A stretch of DNA of 9,150 nt, taken from assembly GCA_030634125.1 (NCBI GenBank), contig DAOWBJ010000045.1, forward strand, positions 1 through 9,150, written 5' to 3'. The stretch comes from Victivallales bacterium (lineage in GTDB: Bacteria > Verrucomicrobiota > Lentisphaeria > Victivallales > Victivallaceae). Positions 1-6,330 of this stretch are shown here, piece by piece (position 1 is the first letter of the stretch; each line of letters starts with the position of its first letter). A program made the position numbers and the translations under genes. Under the pieces are notes generated by a model that was not told the DNA's origin, made no database searches, and was given only the letters and a program-made list of their open reading frames with translations.

Positions 1-110
1 CATGTACCATCCAGTCGTTGGGGCGTTGCCAATCCCATCAATCGACACGGTGTCGTTCACCACGCGGACGATAAGGAACGACTGATCGCCGGACACGGCC
101 GGGGCTAGTT
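1..110 (-). other. High-G+C segment of unrelated sequence; possible fragment of a minus-strand ORF
   Basis: This stretch has about 59% G+C (71 of the first 120 bases by hand count), clearly richer than the rest of the window. None of the three plus frames reads as the MurE sequence expected upstream of the DYAH motif. On the minus strand one frame is open from about 153 to the window edge and reads like ordinary protein, including residues IAKLAPAVSGDQSFLIVRVV, with mostly G/C third positions. I do not recognise the product. The frame's only ATG (151-153) lies antisense to the MurE DYAH codons and has no Shine-Dalgarno, so the start is not credible. The segment is best read as foreign DNA joined to murE by recombination, insertion or assembly chimerism. 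Whether it is coding is uncertain. Confidence 0.4.
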
Positions 111-555
111 TTGCGATGCGCGCGGCGTCAGTTATTTTGTTGATTACGCGCATAGCGATGACGCTTTGCGTAATGTTTTGAAAAATCTGCGTATAATAAG
201 CAGAAAGCGAATTATTACTGTTTTCGGCTGCGGCGGAAACCGTGACCGCAGTAAACGTCCGCGCATGGCTGCCGCGGTCGCGGAATATTCCGACTTGCTC
301 ATAATCACCAGTGATAATCCGCGAAAAGAAAATCCAATGGATATTATTGATGAAATAAAAACAGGAGTACCGGATAATACTGAATTTATAATTGAGCCTG
401 ACCGTGAAAAAGCAATAAAAACAGCCTCGAAATTAGCAAAAAAAGGTGATCTTATTTTGGTCGCCGGCAAAGGTCATGAAACTTATCAGGATATAAACGG
501 AAAACTTTTTGATTTTGATGACCGCCAAATAATAATGGGCATCTGTGCAACTTAA
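109..555 (+). CDS. murE: C-terminal part of MurE, UDP-N-acetylmuramoyl-tripeptide synthetase (5'-truncated)
   Basis: MurE adds the third stem-peptide residue to UDP-MurNAc-L-Ala-D-Glu in the cytoplasm, an ATP-dependent Mur ligase reaction. About 140 codons remain out of a family length near 480-500. Visible motifs, in order: VDYAHSDDALRNVL (from 139), the GCGGNRDRSKRPRMA loop (family form GCGGDRDxGKRP), the SDNPRKENP motif, and AGKGHETYQ followed by FDFDDRQI near the end. The DNPR motif is the family signature of enzymes that take meso-diaminopimelate rather than lysine. The stop is at 553-555. Upstream the frame is closed by TAG at 106-108, with no ATG between; the first in-frame start-like codon is a TTG at 166, inside a conserved region, so the true N-terminal two thirds are missing. 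Identity as MurE is secure. Whether the gene is really broken in the organism or cut by an assembly join cannot be told here. Confidence 0.85.
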   Translation, partial: FCDARGVSYFVDYAHSDDALRNVLKNLRIISRKRIITVFGCGGNRDRSKRPRMAAAVAEYSDLLIITSDNPRKENPMDIIDEIKTGVPDNTEFIIEPDREKAIKTASKLAKKGDLILVAGKGHETYQDINGKLFDFDDRQIIMGICAT

Positions 556-578
556 ATGATTTTTTTATCTTTATTCAG

Positions 579-606
579 TTGAATACTTTGTTCTGTAACT
601 TATAAT
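579..606 (+). promoter_or_regulatory. Sigma70-type promoter for the sugar isomerase-like gene
   Basis: A TTGAAT -35 element (579-584) and a perfect TATAAT -10 element (601-606) are separated by 16 nt. A start near 612-614 would leave a leader of about 25 nt carrying an AAGGA Shine-Dalgarno (626-630) before the ATG at 639. The region directly follows the murE stop and is AT-rich. The short inverted repeat GTTGAA (578-583) / TTCAAC (615-620) brackets the core promoter; it could be an operator, but it is short enough to be chance. Confidence 0.6.
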
Positions 607-638
607 AATTATAGTTCAACAAAAAAAGGAATTTTACT

Positions 639-1496
639 ATGAAAGTATTACTGCATGTTAATTATTACGAAGGTGCGAACAAACTGGATGAATTATTCAG
701 AATAGCGCAAAAATTCGGCTATGACGGCGTGGAATTGCGCTGGAAATACAAGTTTGATGATATGAATCAAAAGGAATACCGGAATAAGCTTATTAATTTA
801 AAATCTCAATATCCTGATTTTGAAATTACTTTTGGCGGAGCGGTTGATTTTTGCCGCGGTAAAGAAGATGAAGTTAAAGCTGAAACTGCCAATTATCTTG
901 AATTTCTGGAATGGTCGAAAAAAGAACTTGACACCAGGGTTATGAACTTTTTTACGGGCGCTATGATTGCTGAAAATACAGATTACATGTTATTTCATCT
1001 TAATGGCAGCGGAATGGCTGATGAAGGAGATTATGAAAGAGCCGCCGCCGGCTTGAAAATCGTTGGCGAAAAAGCTGCTGAACTGGATATGCTTATCGCT
1101 CTGGAAACCCATAATTGTTATTTGCATGACCTGGTGAAACCATGTAAGAAACTCATGGATATGACGCGGCACGACGCTGTCGGGATAAATTGGGATCAAG
1201 GAAATATTCTTCTCAATGAAAATGGTGAAAGTATTGACGAAGTTTTTGATATTCTGGATGGCAAAATATATTACGCACATCTCAAAAATGTTCTTGTTTT
1301 CCAGCATAAGCTATATCTGGTTACGCAATTGGAGCAGGGTCACATTGACACTATGCATGCGGTAAAAAAACTGAAAACTAACCTGAAATCAGGTATATGC
1401 GCAACAGAATATTCAGCCCCCGGTGATGGTATCATCGCCGCTAAACGGGATATGGAATATATGAAATATATCAAAGACTGGCTGGAAATAGATTAA
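639..1496 (+). CDS. Sugar phosphate isomerase/epimerase-like protein (xylose isomerase-like TIM barrel)
   Basis: The 285-residue protein fits the cytoplasmic xylose isomerase-like/AP endonuclease-2 TIM-barrel superfamily, whose members isomerise or epimerise sugars and related polyols using a divalent metal. The N-terminal part is typical (LFRIAQKFGYDGVELRW). Candidate metal ligands sit at strand ends: E156 in ALETHN, D186 in INWDQGN, H214 in YYAHLKN and E257 in ATEYSAPGDG near the C-terminus. In many relatives the second site reads D-x-G-H; here an Asn replaces that His. There is no signal peptide. The ATG at 639 has an AAGGA Shine-Dalgarno 8 nt upstream. The gene stands alone between its own promoter and a terminator, so its neighbours do not reveal the substrate. 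The fold assignment is confident; the exact reaction is unknown, and hydroxypyruvate isomerase-like or inosose/tagatose epimerase-like activities are all possible. Confidence 0.8.
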   Translation: MKVLLHVNYYEGANKLDELFRIAQKFGYDGVELRWKYKFDDMNQKEYRNKLINLKSQYPDFEITFGGAVDFCRGKEDEVKAETANYLEFLEWSKKELDTRVMNFFTGAMIAENTDYMLFHLNGSGMADEGDYERAAAGLKIVGEKAAELDMLIALETHNCYLHDLVKPCKKLMDMTRHDAVGINWDQGNILLNENGESIDEVFDILDGKIYYAHLKNVLVFQHKLYLVTQLEQGHIDTMHAVKKLKTNLKSGICATEYSAPGDGIIAAKRDMEYMKYIKDWLEID

Positions 1497-1510
1497 GTTT
1501 ATTTAGTTAT

Positions 1511-1548
1511 AAAATTGAGTCCAATGGATTGTTGGGCTCAATTTTTTT
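1511..1548 (+). terminator. Rho-independent terminator, probably bidirectional
   Basis: A 12-bp stem pairs AAAATTGAGTCC (1511-1522) with GGGCTCAATTTT (1534-1545) with a single G-T wobble and an 11-nt loop, then runs into T residues to 1548. It lies 15 nt after the isomerase-like stop codon and 5 nt before the stop of the convergent foldase gene. Read on the minus strand the stem also ends in four T residues, so it can serve both converging transcripts. Confidence 0.85.
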
Positions 1549-1552
1549 GTTC

Positions 1553-2542
1553 TCAAAAGAAGTAGCGTATGATGGATTTTTTGCGGAGTATTGCTATATA
1601 TGCGTCGTAAGCTTTTTTTCTGCGCCTGCCTTCTATTTTCTCTTTTATTTGTGGAATCATTTTGGCAAATTCCGCTTTCGTTGCTTTTTTTCTGTCGTTT
1701 ATCCTGATGAAGTAAGTTCCTTCATCAGTTTCTATTGGACCAATAATTGTACCGGTCTTTTTGCCTTTTATTTCTTTCGCGAATTCCGGTCTGAGTTCAG
1801 AGACCTCTATCCAGCCGAGATCACCGCCCTTTAAAGCCCCCGGACCGCTGGAATATAATCTGACCATGCCGGTGAAAATCTTTTTATCCGTCTTTTTGAA
1901 AGCCTCCCGCAGTTCTTCCTTTATTCGTTTGTAATCTTTATGTTTCTGCCCGATAAGCAATAACTGCAGTCGTATCTGCGGATCAGTTGAGAACTCTTTT
2001 ATATGTTTCCGGTAATAATCATAAACTTCTCTGGGAGTAAGGTTAACGACAGTATAAATATAATTTGAGATCATTATTTGTGTAATTACATTGATTCTGG
2101 CTTTTTCCCGTAATTCCTCAATGCTGGTTCCCGCTTCCTGAGCTTTTTCCCGTAACTCGGAGCGATTTGTGCAGCCGAAATTCATCGCGAGTTCGTCAAT
2201 TAAATTTTCAACATATTGACGCGGTACATTAAAGGGTTTTTTGGCTTTGTATTCAAGCAGAATTAGTTTCCGGTCAATGATTTTATCAAGGATTTGTTTG
2301 CGTAATTTTTGTATTTGATGGAAAATCTCTTTACTCGAATAAATCGCATACAAGCGGGATTCACTGTGTGAACTTTCATAAATTACATCCAATAAACTGA
2401 TTGGTTCGCCATTGACTGAAGCCAGGATAGAATCAACCTGCGGCCCTTTGGGTTTTTGAAGTTTGTACGCGGGCGGATCCTGGGCATAAATTTTTGCGCA
2501 GATAAATATGCAGCATAAATAACAAAGCCGTATTTTAAACAT
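1553..2542 (-). CDS. Exported SurA/PrsA-type peptidyl-prolyl cis-trans isomerase
   Basis: The 329-residue protein is a likely periplasmic folding factor for outer-membrane or secreted proteins. Residues 1-20 form a signal peptide with likely cleavage after IYA (A20/Q21); there is a Cys-rich core, but no clear lipobox followed by +1 Cys. Residues about 36-165 match a SurA N-terminal chaperone region (DSILASVNGEPISLLDV, then a helical part). Residues about 185-285 form one parvulin domain with the hallmark SSGPGALKGGDLGWI (231-245), then GPIETDEGTYFIRI. A basic helical tail follows. E. coli SurA (about 430 residues) has two parvulin domains; this one has one. The ATG overlaps the end of the upstream membrane-protein gene by 8 nt, and a strong GGAGGT Shine-Dalgarno (2548-2553) sits 5 nt before it, so the start is well supported. 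It is the last gene of the pdxA unit. Confidence 0.85.
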   Translation of the reverse strand: MFKIRLCYLCCIFICAKIYAQDPPAYKLQKPKGPQVDSILASVNGEPISLLDVIYESSHSESRLYAIYSSKEIFHQIQKLRKQILDKIIDRKLILLEYKAKKPFNVPRQYVENLIDELAMNFGCTNRSELREKAQEAGTSIEELREKARINVITQIMISNYIYTVVNLTPREVYDYYRKHIKEFSTDPQIRLQLLLIGQKHKDYKRIKEELREAFKKTDKKIFTGMVRLYSSGPGALKGGDLGWIEVSELRPEFAKEIKGKKTGTIIGPIETDEGTYFIRINDRKKATKAEFAKMIPQIKEKIEGRRRKKAYDAYIAILRKKSIIRYFF

Positions 2543-4604
2543 TGATTACCTCCGAAGTATCGAGTTTTCCAAGAGCCATTTTGGAAAAGATCAAAGGAAT
2601 CCTGAATAAAATAACAATAAAAAGACTGTCGAGAAGATTAAAATGCATAATCAGCAGGCTGAACATTATCGCAACGCCAAGCGCGCATGCCAGAAAATGA
2701 ATGGACAATAATTTTATGCCGGAATCCGGGTTTTGTTTGAAGATATTAGCAGCAATTACGCCGCCGCATAAAAAATTTATATAAGCGATGCCTGGTATAA
2801 AATTTGACTGATATTCCCATAAATGCAGAGAACTCAAGAAAATAACAATAACAGACATAATTACAGCTAAGCGCCGCAATTTAAATTGACTTAAGAAAAG
2901 CCCCATAGGGGCACCGCTTAGCGCGGTTAAAACAACTCCGAAATTATAATAAAAAGCTCCTTCCTGCTGCACGAACCGGGTCATTAAAATCATCATCAGC
3001 AACATTAAACATAAACCATTTTCAAAGAGTCCTGTCGCGGCATGCATGCTTTTGCGGCGCAAAATGAAAAAACGGCCTGTAAAATATACAATGACAAAGG
3101 CAAGTATTATTAATATATGGCGTAGATTTATTTTGAAAGAACTGAAAGATTTTATTAAAAGATTTTCAATGCAGCCTTTGTTCTGCTTGAGGTTGACTAA
3201 AGGAGTTTTGCGCGGAATAGAGTAAAGAATAGAGAAAGTTCCCGGAGGAAATATTTTTGCTTCGATATCTTCCAATTTTTCCAGCCGTTTTTCCAGAATG
3301 TTTAAGTTTGAGGTCAAAGCTCCATTGCTGAAAGCGTAAACCAAAGATTTGCCGGGAATAGAAATCTTGTTTTTAAACATTTTATTACAGGTGTTTTGCG
3401 CATTGTTAACCGCCATTAAACTGGCGGAAAGCGCTAAAGCCCCGTCTTTATTTAAGCTTAAAGCGCAAAGCTTCAGCATGGAGTCAAAATTCAAGTAACT
3501 CATATTGGGTGAAAGCCAGATTATCAGATCAAATTTCTTTTTATTTTCCTTGAGGTATCCATTTGCGTTCATGTTGATTATGCTCATTTTTCGCGAAGGA
3601 GGCGGTGAAAAATAACGCAGCACCGTCAACGGCATATTGTTTCTGCCTGGAGCGATATGCGTTACATGTTTAACATAGGGCAGGGCGCTGAGCATTGTGG
3701 GGATGAACGAAAATGGAGAGCCTATAGCGAGGGCGCGTAAATCTTTTTTGTTTGGCTGCAGACTGAAAGGGATTACAGTAGTTTTGTATAATTGACTGCC
3801 GTCCGGGACGATCTGCTGGATCTGCGTGTTTTTTAACAGCATAAAACGAGGATTTTCAGGCATTGATTTCTTTTGACTTAATAATGTGATTCGACCGTGA
3901 TGGGTCAGGTACGATTTGAACAGTCGCCAGCCGGGGTGTCGAGTGGTGAAAAAATTATCAGCCGTATACTTTTCCAATTGCAGCAGCGAGAAATTTACCG
4001 CTATCAGGATTGTGGCAAAAGTTAAAAACCAGTATCTTATCGAATGTGCCCGCTTGAATTTAAAAACCGCCAGCGCGACAATCAGGATAAAGGCATTAGA
4101 CGCGAAAGTATAAATAATTGGATTTGCCAGAACATTGAATAAAGCCAGAGGATATAAAACGAATCCGGTAGCGAAATATCCCATCGCTCCGAAAAACGCG
4201 ACATGTTTTTGTAAGTGCGGTGAGACAGAGTGTTTTGCTGATACGAGCATTACTCCGAATGTTATTCCCGGCGGGAAACATCCCGGAAGCGCGACAAGCG
4301 CCAGATTAGCATAGTTTTGAATAGGATAACAGGTCGTCAGCAATTGGATCGCGGTCAAAGACAACAACGTTGCCGGGGATATGCAAAGCAGGGGAAATAA
4401 AAAGCGGGGTTTATGGCTCTGTTTAAAGGGTGATAATAATATCCCCACGCCCGTCCAGAATGCTAAAAACAGTAAAAAGAAAAGCGAGGAGAAAAAAGGA
4501 TAAGCGCTGTCTGCCGTTATTTCACGGTAAAGCATCATGTGGGAAATATATAAAAATATTCCGACAAAAGTAAATAAAAGAGTTTTGAATTTCAGTATTT
4601 TCAT
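2535..4604 (-). CDS. Polytopic membrane protein with a degenerate spermidine-synthase-like central domain
   Basis: The 689-residue inner-membrane protein has about seven hydrophobic segments in residues 8-208, a soluble region (about 210-490), and about seven more segments in 495-675. The soluble part follows the order of a spermidine synthase Rossmann fold: a beta strand and first loop (RALAIGSPFSF, 290-300), VKHVTHIAPG (311-320), SIINMNANGYL (341-351), KFDLIIWLSP (357-366), and a later LSLNKDGALALS (382-393). In active enzymes the first loop is GGGDG-like and binds the (decarboxylated) SAM nucleotide, and an acidic residue follows; here these are G-S-P-F-S-F and I-A-P-G, so cofactor binding is doubtful. 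Architecture resembles membrane-fused spermidine synthase-like proteins, whose function is mostly unknown. I chose the start at 4604 because its ATG overlaps the pdxA stop as ATGA; an upstream in-frame extension lies wholly inside pdxA. It overlaps the foldase gene by 8 nt. Confidence 0.75.
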   Translation of the reverse strand: MKILKFKTLLFTFVGIFLYISHMMLYREITADSAYPFFSSLFFLLFLAFWTGVGILLSPFKQSHKPRFLFPLLCISPATLLSLTAIQLLTTCYPIQNYANLALVALPGCFPPGITFGVMLVSAKHSVSPHLQKHVAFFGAMGYFATGFVLYPLALFNVLANPIIYTFASNAFILIVALAVFKFKRAHSIRYWFLTFATILIAVNFSLLQLEKYTADNFFTTRHPGWRLFKSYLTHHGRITLLSQKKSMPENPRFMLLKNTQIQQIVPDGSQLYKTTVIPFSLQPNKKDLRALAIGSPFSFIPTMLSALPYVKHVTHIAPGRNNMPLTVLRYFSPPPSRKMSIINMNANGYLKENKKKFDLIIWLSPNMSYLNFDSMLKLCALSLNKDGALALSASLMAVNNAQNTCNKMFKNKISIPGKSLVYAFSNGALTSNLNILEKRLEKLEDIEAKIFPPGTFSILYSIPRKTPLVNLKQNKGCIENLLIKSFSSFKINLRHILIILAFVIVYFTGRFFILRRKSMHAATGLFENGLCLMLLMMILMTRFVQQEGAFYYNFGVVLTALSGAPMGLFLSQFKLRRLAVIMSVIVIFLSSLHLWEYQSNFIPGIAYINFLCGGVIAANIFKQNPDSGIKLLSIHFLACALGVAIMFSLLIMHFNLLDSLFIVILFRIPLIFSKMALGKLDTSEVINV

Positions 4605-5554
4605 TTTATCCATTTGCTTGACGCACGGGTAACCGCAAGTTTTATGGCTGCGTACAGACTGCCGGTATCCGCGATGCCCTGCCATGCTATTTCAAAAGCT
4701 GTTCCATGATCCACGCTGGTTCGAATAATCGGCAAGCCGAGCGTGGAATTCACACCACGGTCAAAAGCGAGCATTTTAAAGGGAATATGTCCCTGGTCAT
4801 GATACATTGACAAAATTCCATCGTAACGCGAACGCGTGCTTTCAATAAAAAGTGTATCCGGCGGAAACGGACCGTCAATGGACATACCGTCAGCACGTAA
4901 TCTTTCTAATGCGGGTTTGACGACTTCTTCATCACGAGTTCCCATATAACCATTTTCCCCCGCGTGGGGATTAACGGCTGCGGCCGCGAGTTTTGGTTTT
5001 TTAAGACCTTCAGCCTGAATAGCTTTTTCAAGCAGCCGGGCGACTTCGATAATACGTTCTTCACTAATCGTTTCGGCAACCGCGCTCAGGGGAATATGGG
5101 TTGTAACAAAGGCTATACGCAAATTCCCGGCGGACTGCATCATGGCAAAATTATCACATTTGCAGAGTTCCGCGATTAATTCTGTGTGCCCGGTGAATGG
5201 AATTCCCGCGGAATTAACAGAAGCTTTGTTCATAGGGGCGGTTACGATTGCGTCAACTTCTCCAGTGAGGGCATCTTGAGTTGCCGCGATTACCGCGCTG
5301 TGGGCGGCGAGTCCGCAAGCCGCGTCAACTTCAGCAATCGGCACTTCGCTGAACTGTAAATCGCCGATTTCTTTTATATCCAATTTCGCGTCGGGAGCAA
5401 AGCGTTTTGCCGCTTCATCTATGATATCCGGACATCCGTATATGATTATGTCGGCTAAACTGCATAATTCTCTATCAGCAGCGGCTTTGACCGCAATTTC
5501 AGGACCAATACCAGCGGGATCACCCATGGTCAAGGCTATACGTATTTTTTTCAT
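4601..5554 (-). CDS. pdxA: 4-hydroxythreonine-4-phosphate dehydrogenase PdxA
   Basis: PdxA oxidises 4-phosphohydroxy-L-threonine with NAD(P) in the deoxyxylulose 5-phosphate-dependent route to pyridoxal phosphate; the unstable product decarboxylates and is joined to DXP by PdxJ. The protein has 317 residues (E. coli 329). Visible signatures are TMGDPAGIGPE (9-19), TGHTELIAEL (121-130), and the three metal-ligand histidines in THIPL (H153), NPHAGE (H197) and MYHDQG (H252). These correspond to E. coli H166, H211 and H266. Further on are RGVNSTLGLPIIRTSVDHGTA pieces typical of the family. The ATG at 5554 gives the usual N-terminus and has AAGGAA a few bases upstream. It lies 29 nt after the DUF2442 gene and shares an ATGA overlap with the membrane-protein gene downstream. 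PdxA2-type enzymes acting on sugar-acid phosphates are related, but the coupling to a SurA-type gene favours the B6 enzyme. Confidence 0.93.
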   Translation of the reverse strand: MKKIRIALTMGDPAGIGPEIAVKAAADRELCSLADIIIYGCPDIIDEAAKRFAPDAKLDIKEIGDLQFSEVPIAEVDAACGLAAHSAVIAATQDALTGEVDAIVTAPMNKASVNSAGIPFTGHTELIAELCKCDNFAMMQSAGNLRIAFVTTHIPLSAVAETISEERIIEVARLLEKAIQAEGLKKPKLAAAAVNPHAGENGYMGTRDEEVVKPALERLRADGMSIDGPFPPDTLFIESTRSRYDGILSMYHDQGHIPFKMLAFDRGVNSTLGLPIIRTSVDHGTAFEIAWQGIADTGSLYAAIKLAVTRASSKWIK

Positions 5555-5583
5555 GGTTCCTTTTTTGTCAGTAGGTAAGTATT

Positions 5584-5826
5584 TTAAATACGTTTTGAAT
5601 AATCAAAAAGCGTTTCTGGAGCGATATCAATATTCCCCGGCCATATGACTGTACCGTATGCAACCGTCGCTTTCATAAATAATGCAGTATTTTTAAGTTT
5701 ATTGAAAGGCTTTTTGTTTAAATATGGAGTCATATCAAATAGCCGTTTCTCATTATTTTCAAAAATAAGCGATAGAGTATTATCTTTATGTGGTTCAACA
5801 CTAACGACATCTAATAACATTTGCAT
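5584..5826 (-). CDS. DUF2442 family small protein
   Basis: The 80-residue soluble protein matches the DUF2442 pattern: an N-terminal strand (DVVSVEPHKDNTLSLIFENN), the RLFDMTPYL motif, a KPFNKLKN stretch, and the C-terminal VIWPGNIDIAPETLF motif. The frame stays open up to 5928, but that extension overlaps the DUF4160 gene and has no family resemblance. The ATG at 5826 gives the usual family length and has a GGAA Shine-Dalgarno about 10 nt upstream; an ATG two codons later is an alternative. It starts 17 nt after the DUF4160 stop, in the order often seen for this pair. The pair is often discussed as toxin-antitoxin-like, with DUF2442 as the possible antitoxin or partner; nothing in this sequence proves that. 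No membrane segment or signal peptide is seen. Confidence 0.75.
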   Translation of the reverse strand: MQMLLDVVSVEPHKDNTLSLIFENNEKRLFDMTPYLNKKPFNKLKNTALFMKATVAYGTVIWPGNIDIAPETLFDYSKRI

Positions 5827-5842
5827 AGCAATATTTCCATTG

Positions 5843-6112
5843 TTATCGTAAAGGTTCAATACGGAAAGGTTCTTCGCCTGCAACAGCCAATTCCCAGTCC
5901 GCCATAAGTTCATCCTGATGAATTTCAATCCATGCTAATACCATTCGCAGTTGTTTTGCTGGAAAATCTCCAGCAAGTACAATCCCGTCCGCAATAGAAA
6001 TCGAAGCTTTTTTGCCTTGATAACGTACATGAATATGCGGAGTATTGTGCCGTCCTGTATCTTCGTAATAAATTGTTACAAGTATCCCGAAAAACATTGA
6101 AATTGTAGGCAT
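5843..6112 (-). CDS. DUF4160 family small protein
   Basis: The 89-residue protein shows the full DUF4160 pattern: MPTISMFFGILVTIYYED at the start, the PHIHVRYQGKKASISI core (family P-H-F/I-H-V), a G-x-(L/F)P turn (AGDFPAKQL), the helix with LAWIEIHQDELMADWELA, and a C-terminal FRIEPL. The start at 6112 has an AGGAGA Shine-Dalgarno (6119-6124) 6 nt upstream. It leads a short pair with the DUF2442 gene, and the pdxA unit follows on the same strand. The biochemical role is not established; genomic pairing with DUF2442 suggests a two-component module, possibly toxin-antitoxin-like, which is an inference. Family assignment is confident. Confidence 0.8.
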   Translation of the reverse strand: MPTISMFFGILVTIYYEDTGRHNTPHIHVRYQGKKASISIADGIVLAGDFPAKQLRMVLAWIEIHQDELMADWELAVAGEEPFRIEPLR

Positions 6113-6330
6113 TTTACATCTCCTGTCTATGTTGTTTATTTTATCAATATACCTTGAGTTTGATACATCCGCAATTAGTTATCTCAAAAGCTTTTGCGTG
6201 AGAGACTGTTTTTCCTGCCGCTGAAATCTCTATTTTTTCTTTCATGCTTGGATATTCCGTGTTGGAAAGATTATTGCCTTTCGCCTCGCTCACGCTCATT
6301 GCTTCGCAAAGTGGATATTCAGTTTTATGT
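6113..6330 (-). other. Spacer between thyX and the DUF4160 gene with a repeat and a doubtful 33-codon ORF
   Basis: This 218-nt stretch follows the thyX stop. Read on the minus strand, an ATG at 6245 begins a 33-codon frame ending at 6144 (MKEKIEISAAGKTVSHAKAF and 13 further residues, including NCGC). It has no Shine-Dalgarno and matches no family I know. The same frame is open further upstream into the end of thyX, and contains the near-repeated residues TEYPLC and TEYPSM. The DNA repeat behind this is TGGATATTC at 6249-6257 and 6312-6320, a 63-bp period. Between the copies lies a GC-rich, internally repetitive patch (about 6277-6307) unlike its surroundings. No hairpin good enough to be a thyX terminator was found. 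Confidence 0.35.
6146..6174 (-). promoter_or_regulatory. Possible promoter for the DUF4160-DUF2442(-pdxA) unit
   Basis: Read on the minus strand, TTGCGG (6169-6174) and TATATT (6146-6151) are separated by 17 nt; the -10 element matches 5 of 6 consensus positions and the -35 only 3 of 6. A start near 6139 would give a leader of about 27 nt with the AGGAGA ribosome site in it. Position and spacing are right, but sequence support is modest. Confidence 0.3.

Noticed and set aside
144..470. 108-codon minus-strand frame opposite murE
   Set aside because: It is antisense to conserved MurE motifs and has no recognisable product; it is a shadow of the real gene.
560..575. T-run after the murE stop as a terminator
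   Set aside because: No GC-containing hairpin precedes the T-run, so it does not meet the form of an intrinsic terminator.
990..1307. 105-codon minus-strand frame opposite the isomerase-like gene
   Set aside because: It is antisense to the metal-ligand region of a clear TIM-barrel protein, with no ribosome site or product resemblance.
4605..4685. In-frame N-terminal extension of the membrane protein
   Set aside because: It lies wholly inside the pdxA coding region and is hydrophilic and unlike a membrane-protein N-terminus. The ATG at 4604 forms a standard ATGA overlap with the pdxA stop and leads directly into the first membrane segment.
5827..5928. N-terminal extension of the DUF2442 frame
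   Set aside because: It overlaps the well-supported DUF4160 coding sequence in another frame and adds residues not found in the family; the ATG at 5826 gives the normal length.
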